Source of the DNA: Kitasatospora aureofaciens | Lineage (GTDB): Bacteria > Actinomycetota > Actinomycetes > Streptomycetales > Streptomycetaceae | Length of the DNA: 64,000 nucleotides | NCBI RefSeq assembly: GCF_001188955.3 | Contig: NZ_JPRF03000001.1 | Location: 124,001-188,000, forward strand | Direction of reading: 5' to 3' | Shown: positions 58,641 to 64,000 of the stretch, piece after piece | Position numbering within the stretch: position 1 is the first letter of the stretch | How the letters are laid out: each line of letters starts with the position of its first letter | Notes under the pieces: model-generated | What the model saw: only the letters and a program-made list of their open reading frames with translations | Database searches by the model: none | What the model was told of the DNA's origin: nothing | Program-made: the position numbers and the translations under genes

Positions 58641-59288
58641 TCACCGATCCCGCGAGGATCGTGGCGACGAAGGCGTACGCCCCGGGTTCGAGGAGGCGGC
58701 GTCCCGGCCGTGGTCTCGGTGGCGGATGACGAGGCCGTCCAGGGTGAGGTCGAGGAGGCGCTCCGCGCGCTGTCGGTGTTCGGGGCCGGCCGAGGTGAGG
58801 GCGATGCCCTCCAGGGCGGCGGCGATGTCGTCGGGGCGGACGTCGGTGCGGATCAGGCCGGCGGCCGCACAGGCGTCCATGAGGGCGGTGACGGCGGCCT
58901 GGATCCTCTCCCGGCTGTGGCCGTAGGGGTTGCTCCCCGTCGCGGCGATGGTGCGCAGGGCCTCGATCATGCCGTACTTGGCGGCGGCGTAGTCGAGGAA
59001 GAGGTGCGCCCAGGCGCGCAGGGCCTGGTCGGGGGCCTTGCGGGCCAGCAGCGCGGGGGCGGCGTCGCAGAGTTGGGCCACCTCGTTGCGGTAGACCGCC
59101 TCGATCAGGGCTTCCCGGGTGGGGAAGTTGCGGTAGAGGGTCGCGCTGCCCACGCCCGCGTCCTTGGCGATGTGCTCCAGGTGCGCGTCCAGTCCGTGCG
59201 CGGTGAAGGCGCGGGCGGCGGCGGTGAGGATCTTCTCCCGGTTGCGCCGGGCGTCGGCCCGCAGCGGTCGAGGGGTTCCGTCGGTCAT
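58641..59288 (-). CDS. TetR family transcriptional regulator
   Basis: A 215-residue repressor. NREKILTAAARAFTAHGLDAHLEHIAKDAGVGSATLYRNFPTREALIEAVY is the helix-turn-helix (about residues 15-66); the C-terminal domain (ALRAWAHLFLDYAAAKYGMIEAL) is of the SbtR-like/TetR_C_33 class. The end is basic and Ser-rich. It is divergent from the SDR gene; two strong GGAGG/CCTCC palindromes lie in the gap. Confidence 0.92.
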   Translation of the reverse strand: MTDGTPRPLRADARRNREKILTAAARAFTAHGLDAHLEHIAKDAGVGSATLYRNFPTREALIEAVYRNEVAQLCDAAPALLARKAPDQALRAWAHLFLDYAAAKYGMIEALRTIAATGSNPYGHSRERIQAAVTALMDACAAAGLIRTDVRPDDIAAALEGIALTSAGPEHRQRAERLLDLTLDGLVIRHRDHGRDAASSNPGRTPSSPRSSRDR

Positions 59289-59331
59289 CGGTGTGCGTCG
59301 TCCCGTTCCGGAGTTGTGCCGACTTGCTAAG

Positions 59332-59378
59332 TGGAGGCGCCTCCATTTAGCTTTAGATAAGCGGAGGGGCCTCCGCTT
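59332..59378. promoter_or_regulatory. Two TetR operators between tetR and the SDR gene
   Basis: TGGAGGCGCCTCCA (59332-59345) is a perfect palindrome; AAGCGGAGGGGCCTCCGCTT (59359-59378) matches at 9 of 10 pairs and shares the GGAGG-N2-CCTCC core. The AT-rich TTTAGCTTTAGATAA between them may contain the promoter elements. Confidence 0.85.
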
Positions 59379-59429
59379 TCACTGTAGGCCACCCCAGCCT
59401 GCGGACACCTCCGTGAAGGGAAGCCGATC

Positions 59430-60167
59430 ATGACCGGTATCCGGGGCAAGGTCATCGCGATCACGGGCGCCAGCAGCGGCATCGGGGCGGCGACCGCGAT
59501 CCATCTCGCCGAGCGGGGCGCCCTGCTGGTGCTCGGGGCGCGGCGCGAGGACCGGCTCGGGGCCGTCGTCGACGCCATCACGGCGAACGGGGGCGCCGCC
59601 ACGGGCGTCCTGGTCGACGTCACGCGCCGCGAGGACCTCCGGCGCCTGGTGGACACGGCCGTGGACCGCTACGGACGGCTCGACGTCCTCGTGTCCAACG
59701 CGGGCACGATGGCCGTCTCACCGTTCGACGACCTGCGCCAGGACGACTGGGACGCCATGGTCGCCACCCACGTCACCGGACTGCTGAACGGCATCGGTGC
59801 GGCGCTGCCGGTGTTCCGCCGCCAGCGCTCCGGACACTTCGTCAACGTCGGTTCGACCGCCGCCCACGTGGTCAAGAGCCCGCAGGCGGTCTACGCGGCC
59901 ACCAAGACGGCGGTGAAGGTGCTCACCGAGGGCCTGCGCCAGGAAGCGGGACCCGATCTGCGCGTCACGCTCGTCTCGCCGGGCTTCACCGACACCGAAG
60001 GCGTGGGCAAGGGGGCCGGCCCCGAGCTGGCGGCCGCGATGATCGCGCAGCGCGACGAGATCGCCATGCCGCCCGGCGCGGTCGCGTCCGCCATCGCCTA
60101 CGCCGTCGAACAGCCCGAGGGCGTCGACGTCGGCGAGATCGTGGTGCGCCCCACCGCGCAGTCCTGA
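59430..60167 (+). CDS. Short-chain dehydrogenase/reductase
   Basis: A 245-residue classical SDR. Cofactor loop ITGASSGIGAATAIHLAERGA (T-G-x3-G-x-G), NAG motif DVLVSNAGTMAV, catalytic Ser in FVNVGSTAAHVVKS and Tyr-x3-Lys in AVYAATKTAVK. It belongs to the YdfG/serine-dehydrogenase-like cluster found next to TetR genes and probably reduces an aldehyde or ketone with NADPH. ATG 59430 follows GAAGGGAAG. Controlled by the divergent TetR through the paired operators. A bidirectional stem-loop follows. Confidence 0.93.
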   Translation: MTGIRGKVIAITGASSGIGAATAIHLAERGALLVLGARREDRLGAVVDAITANGGAATGVLVDVTRREDLRRLVDTAVDRYGRLDVLVSNAGTMAVSPFDDLRQDDWDAMVATHVTGLLNGIGAALPVFRRQRSGHFVNVGSTAAHVVKSPQAVYAATKTAVKVLTEGLRQEAGPDLRVTLVSPGFTDTEGVGKGAGPELAAAMIAQRDEIAMPPGAVASAIAYAVEQPEGVDVGEIVVRPTAQS

Positions 60168-60192
60168 GCGCGACCGCTCAGAAGAGGACGAC

Positions 60193-60228
60193 GTCCGCCA
60201 CCGCCCGCCCTCCCGGGCGGTGGCGGAC
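60193..60228. terminator. Bidirectional terminator hairpin
   Basis: GTCCGCCACCGCCCG (60193-60207) and CGGGCGGTGGCGGAC (60214-60228) form a perfect 15-bp stem, loop 6 nt, between the convergent SDR and glycosyltransferase genes. Confidence 0.85.
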
Positions 60229-60254
60229 GGGAGACCGGCGAGACGGTGGGCCCG

Positions 60255-61424
60255 TCAGGCCAGCGCGGCCTCGACCAGGTCGGCGGCCCTGGCCACGCTG
60301 GCGCCCGCCCGGACCTCCGCGCTGAGCTCCGCCAGCCGGTCCGCCACCTTCGGGTCCTCGGTCAGCTCCAGTACGGCCGAGCGAAGCGCGTCGGCGGTGG
60401 CCAGGTCGGTGTCCAGGCGTCGGGCGACGCCGAGTTCGACCAGCCGGTCCGCGTTCTCGAACTGGTCGGCGGCCTGCGGCACCGCGACCATCGGCAGCCC
60501 GCAGTACAGGCCCTCGCTGCACCCGCCCATCCCGGCGTGGGTGATGAACGCGTCGGCCTGCTGGAGCACCGCGAACTGGGGCACCCACGGGTGCACTTCG
60601 ACGTTGGCCGGGATCGGGCCCAGCTCGGCCGGGTCGGTCGACCTGCCGATCTGGAGCACGACGTGCCAGCCGGGCAGGTCGCCGAAGGCCTCCAGGCATG
60701 CCCGGTAGAAGGCGGGCTGGTGGGTGAAGGTGGAGCCGAGCGAGACCAGCAGCACCTTCTGCGCGTCCTGCGGCCGGGTCCAACTCCCGTCGCGCCCGCG
60801 GTTGTCGAGGCAGGGCCCGGCGAAGGAGAAGACCTCGGGGTCGATCTCCGCCAGCCCGGTCTGGAGGGCCTGCGGAATGAGTGCTATCCCGCGGTCCGGC
60901 CTCAGCATGTAGGTGAAGATGTCGCGGGGCGGCACCCCGTTGTCGGCCAGCCACTGCGTGAACCGCTCAGGGACGTTCTCCGCCTCCAGCGCCTTCATGA
61001 CCGTCCGGAAGGGCTCCACCTCGGGGTCGGCGGTGGCGACCCGGGACGGCGAGATCAGCATGGACGGCACGCCCCAGCTGTCGGCCAGGACCCGCCCCGC
61101 GTACGCCATGAAGTCGTAGAGGACGAGGTCCGGGCGGTCGTCCTCGAACACCTCCCGCATCAGCGGCAGCATCGCCTGCGCCTCGTCGAAGATCATGCTG
61201 TGCACGTTGGTCCCGGGCTCGACGGCCCCCTTGAGGACCGACAGGCCCGTCTCATGGGGCACGAACCGGGCGCCGGTGGCCTCGATCTGCTCGGCGAACG
61301 ACGGGTCGTTCACGTAACTGACCCGGTGGCCGCGGGAGACCAGCTCCCGGATCACCTCCAGGCTGGGGTTCACGTGGCCGTGCGCCGGGATGTTCACCAT
61401 GGCGATGTGTGCTGGGCCGGGCAT
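60255..61424 (-). CDS. Macrolide-type UDP-glycosyltransferase (OleD/MGT family)
   Basis: A 389-residue GT1 enzyme. N-terminal acceptor domain opens HIAMVNIPAHGHVNPSLEVI, with the catalytic His of OleD-like enzymes in AHGH; the C-terminal UDP-sugar domain has VLLVSLGSTFTHQP, HPWVPQFAVLQQADAFITHAGMGGCSEGLYCGLPMVAVPQAADQ (donor-binding motif). Enzymes of this group glucosylate macrolides and many phenolics, giving self-resistance or detoxification. ATG 61424 follows GAGGAGAGG. No macrolide cluster is adjacent, so it is an orphan. A perfect palindrome lies ~50 bp upstream. Confidence 0.92.
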   Translation of the reverse strand: MPGPAHIAMVNIPAHGHVNPSLEVIRELVSRGHRVSYVNDPSFAEQIEATGARFVPHETGLSVLKGAVEPGTNVHSMIFDEAQAMLPLMREVFEDDRPDLVLYDFMAYAGRVLADSWGVPSMLISPSRVATADPEVEPFRTVMKALEAENVPERFTQWLADNGVPPRDIFTYMLRPDRGIALIPQALQTGLAEIDPEVFSFAGPCLDNRGRDGSWTRPQDAQKVLLVSLGSTFTHQPAFYRACLEAFGDLPGWHVVLQIGRSTDPAELGPIPANVEVHPWVPQFAVLQQADAFITHAGMGGCSEGLYCGLPMVAVPQAADQFENADRLVELGVARRLDTDLATADALRSAVLELTEDPKVADRLAELSAEVRAGASVARAADLVEAALA

Positions 61425-61470
61425 CGTCGTTACCTCTCCTCGTACGTCGTCAGGGGTTGTGCGTCCCGTC

Positions 61471-61483
61471 TGACGTTACGTCA
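61471..61483. promoter_or_regulatory. Palindrome upstream of the glycosyltransferase
   Basis: TGACGT-T-ACGTCA is a perfect 13-bp inverted repeat 47-59 bp upstream of the glycosyltransferase start; likely a repressor site. No regulator gene is adjacent. Confidence 0.55.
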
Positions 61484-61597
61484 ACTTACCTCCGGCGCGG
61501 GCATGCAGGGTGTCGATACGGGCACGTGCACGGCGGCCCGGCAGACGGGAGCGCCAACTCCCCCTGCCGGGGCGCCGTTTCGGTGTGGGAAGGAGGG

Positions 61598-62845
61598 TCA
61601 GGAACGCCAGGCCGGGGCGGTCGCGATCGCCTTCAACTGGTCCACGTCGAGGGCCGGATCGCCGGGCCTGGCCGTGTACTGGTTCTCGCCGTTCCACTCC
61701 GAGAGCCACAGCTGGCTGCCGTCCGGGTAGTGCACGGCGGCCGTCCAGTGCAGGACCGGATTCGTCGCGGACTTCCCGTTGCCGAAGCGGTTGGTGACGA
61801 CGAGCGTCCCGTCCGCCCCCTTCTGCCGGACCTCCAGCGGGGTCGGGGGGTTCCGGTCCATGGTCGCGAGTTCGTCCCGGCCCCGCTCGGACGCCGGGTC
61901 CGCGCCGACCTGCAGCATGCTGGTGCGGCCCTGGTAGGTGACGGTGAGCGCGGCGTGCCCGGGGTCCTGCTTCTCCACCTCGGCCCCGGCGGGCAGCAGC
62001 GGGACGAGCTTCGCGAGCAGCTCGGCATTGGACGGGCCGCCGGCCGCGGGCGCGGGGGGCGGGGAGTCGCCGGGCCTCGGCGCGTCCTTGACCGGGGCGA
62101 GCGCGGCGAAGACCCGGTCCCAGGCGGGGTCGGTCACCAGCTCCGTCAGTCGGGTGGAGTCGGCCACCGGCGGCTCCGGCCGGTTGGCCGTGGCCGGTTG
62201 CCCGTTGTACTCGGTGAACGAGACCCGGCGGCCGTCCGGGGCCGCCCAGGTGACCCGCCACTCGCGGCCGTCCTTGGCGTTCTGGTTGCGCAGCTTGTCG
62301 ATCACCAGCACGGAGCCGTCCGGCCGGACCGTCCGGTCGCAGGCGTCCTGCGGCGTCTGGAACCCGTCCGTGCAGACCGCGCCCGCGTCGGGCCGCAGGT
62401 TGGTCCGCTCCACCGAGAACTCGACGATGCTCGCCCCGGCCCCGTCGTCGAACAGCAGGGTGGCGCCGGTCGTGTGCCCGCTGAGCTTCTCCGGGCCGTC
62501 GGTGTTGAGCTCCTGCACCGTGCCCTTCGGCAGCAGGCCGGTGATCAGGGTGACGAAGTCCCGCGTCGACATCTCTGGTCGGTCCGGATCCGGCTGGGCG
62601 GCAGGCCCGGTGGGCCCGAGCGGGCGCCCGCCGAGCGCGGTGAAGCCGCCGGCCCCGGCCAGCACCAGTACGGCGAGCGCGCTCGCAACGACGGCGCGTC
62701 GCCGGCGGCGTCGCCGGCGGCCGCGCTGCTCGGCCTGGGCGGCGAGGGTGTGCCGGACCGGTTCGGGGGCCAGCTCGGCGGCGCCGCGCAGGGCGCGGGC
62801 GAAGCCGTCGGTGAACGCGTCGGCGAACTCGTCGTCAGTGGGCAT
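61598..62845 (-). CDS. Membrane protein co-encoded with SigE-family sigma factor (putative anti-sigma)
   Basis: A 415-residue single-pass protein. The cytoplasmic N-terminus (~50 residues) ends with a run of eight arginines encoded by a CGCCGG-type repeat; helix at about 51-71 (AVVASALAVLVLAGAGGFTAL); the outer part contains two similar domains (VTLITGLLPKGTVQELN and KLVPLLPAGAEVEKQ). No ZAS zinc motif is seen, so it is not a standard anti-sigma factor, yet its start overlaps the sigma gene stop by 11 nt, the usual position for one. ATG 62845. Confidence 0.8.
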   Translation of the reverse strand: MPTDDEFADAFTDGFARALRGAAELAPEPVRHTLAAQAEQRGRRRRRRRRAVVASALAVLVLAGAGGFTALGGRPLGPTGPAAQPDPDRPEMSTRDFVTLITGLLPKGTVQELNTDGPEKLSGHTTGATLLFDDGAGASIVEFSVERTNLRPDAGAVCTDGFQTPQDACDRTVRPDGSVLVIDKLRNQNAKDGREWRVTWAAPDGRRVSFTEYNGQPATANRPEPPVADSTRLTELVTDPAWDRVFAALAPVKDAPRPGDSPPPAPAAGGPSNAELLAKLVPLLPAGAEVEKQDPGHAALTVTYQGRTSMLQVGADPASERGRDELATMDRNPPTPLEVRQKGADGTLVVTNRFGNGKSATNPVLHWTAAVHYPDGSQLWLSEWNGENQYTARPGDPALDVDQLKAIATAPAWRS

Positions 62846-63431
62846 GGCGCAGCACCGCCTTCTCGGAGGAGGGGTTGGGCCCGCTGGTGGCGTCTTCCCC
62901 GGTCGTTCCCGGGGAGCCGCCGAAGGCCGTTTCGATGTCGTCGCCCAGCACCGCGCGCAGCCGGGCGAGGGCCCGGCGGCAGCGGGTGCGGACGGCGGTG
63001 CCGCTCAGCCGCAGGGCGGCGGCCGTCTCCTCGACGCTGCGGTCCTCCCAGAAGCGGAGCACCAGCACGGCGCGGTCCGGCGCCGGGAGTTCGGCGAGGG
63101 CGCGCAGCAGCGTCAGCCGCAGGGCCGGGTCCGGGTCGTGCACGCCGACCTCGGGGAACTCGTCGGTGACGCGCTCGGAGGCACTGCGCTTGCGCCGGTA
63201 CGACAGGAAGGTGTTGACCAGCACGGTCTGTGCGTAGCCGCTGGGGTTGTCCAGCCGGGAAATCTTCCGCCACTTGAGATAGACCCGGCCGAGTGCCTCC
63301 TGCACGAGGTCCTCGGCGAGGTGGGAGTCACCGCCGGTGAGCAGGAAGGCGGTGCGCAGCAGGTGCCGGGCCCGGGAGGCGACGAAGTCCGGGAACTCCG
63401 GCCAGGGCGGTTCGGCCGATTCTTGATCCAT
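62835..63431 (-). CDS. SigE-family ECF RNA polymerase sigma factor
   Basis: A 198-residue sigma factor of the actinobacterial SigE/TIGR02983 type. FPDFVASRARHLLRTAFLLTGGDSHLAEDLVQEALGRVYLKWRKI is region 2 and NPSGYAQTVLVNTFLSYRRKRS its end; LRALAELPAPDRAVLVLRFWEDRSVEETAAALRLSGTAVRTRCRRALARLR is region 4. It should direct transcription of a small stress or envelope regulon. ATG 63431 has no clear ribosome site (TTACCTAGGT just before it), so translation may be leaderless. It is in an operon with the membrane protein that follows. Confidence 0.92.
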   Translation of the reverse strand: MDQESAEPPWPEFPDFVASRARHLLRTAFLLTGGDSHLAEDLVQEALGRVYLKWRKISRLDNPSGYAQTVLVNTFLSYRRKRSASERVTDEFPEVGVHDPDPALRLTLLRALAELPAPDRAVLVLRFWEDRSVEETAAALRLSGTAVRTRCRRALARLRAVLGDDIETAFGGSPGTTGEDATSGPNPSSEKAVLRHAH

Positions 63432-63480
63432 ACCTAGGTAACGCGGTGGGGTCGGGGTGGTGTGACAGTCCGGGCGCCGA

Positions 63481-64000
63481 TCATTGTGCGGAACGGCTCG
63501 CCCGGGCCACCCCGCGGGCTGCCGCCGTACCCAGGGCGAGCCAGGCGGTGGCGAGCAGCCAGCCGCCGAGGACGTCCAGCGGCCAGTGCACCCCGAGGTA
63601 GATGCGGCTGAGGCCGACCGCGGCCGCGAAGACGACGGCGATCACGGTGGCGGCCCGGGCCGCTGCCGGACGGGCCCGGGCGACGGACAGGGCGAGCAGG
63701 CCGGCGCAGACCGCCGAGGTGAAGGAGTGCCCGGAGGGGAAGGAGAAGCCGGAAGCGTCGGTCGCCCAGTCCAGGCGCGGCGGGCGGGGGCGGGCGAAGA
63801 GCTGCATCAGCCCTGCACGCAGGAGTTGACCCAGGAGCAGCCACAGCACCGGGGCGAGGAGCAGCACCACCGCCCGGCGTGGCGGGCGGGGTTCGGCCAG
63901 GGCCAGGAGCGCGACGGCGCCCGCGGCCAGGGCCAGCAGGTAGGGCACCGTGCCGGAGCCGAGCGAGGTGATCACCACGGCCACCGTCCGGGCGGCGGAC
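63481..64000 (-). CDS. PAP2 family lipid phosphatase (5' end beyond the window)
   Basis: At least 173 residues of a membrane phosphatase: VVITSLGSGTVPYLLALAAG, LLLGQLLRAGLMQLFARPRPP (KxxxxxxRP-like motif, with Lys replaced), FSFPSGHSFTSAVC (PSGH motif 2 with catalytic His) and SRIYLGVHWPLDVLGGWLL (SRxxxxxHxxxD motif 3). All six-helix core parts are here; only the first residues are missing because the frame stays open past 64000. It removes phosphate from lipid phosphates such as undecaprenyl or phosphatidic species. Confidence 0.9.
   Translation of the reverse strand, partial: SAARTVAVVITSLGSGTVPYLLALAAGAVALLALAEPRPPRRAVVLLLAPVLWLLLGQLLRAGLMQLFARPRPPRLDWATDASGFSFPSGHSFTSAVCAGLLALSVARARPAAARAATVIAVVFAAAVGLSRIYLGVHWPLDVLGGWLLATAWLALGTAAARGVARASRSAQ

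Noticed and set aside
1..64000. CRISPR array, tRNA or rRNA genes, complete insertion sequence or prophage
   Set aside because: No regularly spaced direct repeats with unique spacers, no cloverleaf-like or rRNA-like sequence and no transposase or phage structural motif were recognised (the shell protein is an encapsulin, with no phage genes around).

Overview
The window is very GC-rich DNA (third-codon-position G/C bias throughout, GTG/TTG starts, frequent 4-nt ATGA/GTGA overlaps) from a filamentous actinomycete. An F420-type oxidoreductase, SpoIIE/PP2C phosphatases, an EshA-like encapsulin, a DUF6296 protein, a baeRF protein, LAXTG/LPXTG surface proteins and a SigE-family sigma factor together point to Streptomycetaceae (Streptomyces or Kitasatospora). 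I saw no tRNA, rRNA, CRISPR array, transposase or phage gene. The region looks like accessory chromosome built from small regulator-plus-effector modules, with several decayed genes between them.

Layout. 0-8 kb: LLM oxidoreductase, an unknown protein, a methyltransferase, a PadR/MATE efflux pair, a flavodoxin, a beta-propeller protein, a TetR regulator. 8-16.8 kb: small zinc-ribbon and antitoxin-like proteins, secreted M28 peptidase, lpdA, GNAT, an internally deleted PP2C relic, DUF302, a secreted protein, a tripeptidyl-aminopeptidase-like hydrolase, DedA. 17-21.7 kb: MHS permease, response regulator and histidine kinase, convergent with a TAXI solute-binding lipoprotein; this may be one uptake/sensing unit. 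21.8-23.6 kb: sortase-anchored phospholipase C/phosphatase with a candidate PHO box.

24-31.1 kb is the most interesting block. A family 2 encapsulin shell protein with an inserted cyclic-nucleotide-binding-like domain (EshA type) overlaps by 14 nt a SufS-like cysteine desulfurase carrying a ~75-residue Gly/Ala/Pro/Thr-rich N-terminal extension, the hallmark of encapsulated cargo. Next to it a MocR regulator diverges from a class-V PLP enzyme plus MFS exporter operon; the two start codons share one CATG.

31-46.9 kb: secreted proteins including a GH5 glycosidase with three C-terminal Cys repeats, an APC permease/amidohydrolase pair, TetR, an LPXTG surface protein, a flavin dehydrogenase/PucR divergent pair, an acyl-CoA-synthetase 3' relic, a baeRF protein and DUF6296. 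47-53.5 kb: a NuoF-like flavoprotein with a membrane di-heme protein, a large sensor PP2C phosphatase/kinase, a DUF4232 lipoprotein and a relic dehydrogenase. 54-60.2 kb: a flavin monooxygenase-like protein lacking its usual GD motif, then three oxidoreductase/TetR pairs with recognisable palindromic operators. 60-64 kb: an OleD-like macrolide glycosyltransferase, a SigE-family sigma factor with its membrane partner, and a PAP2 phosphatase cut by the window end.

All family names come from recognition of motifs in the translated sequence; no database search was run.
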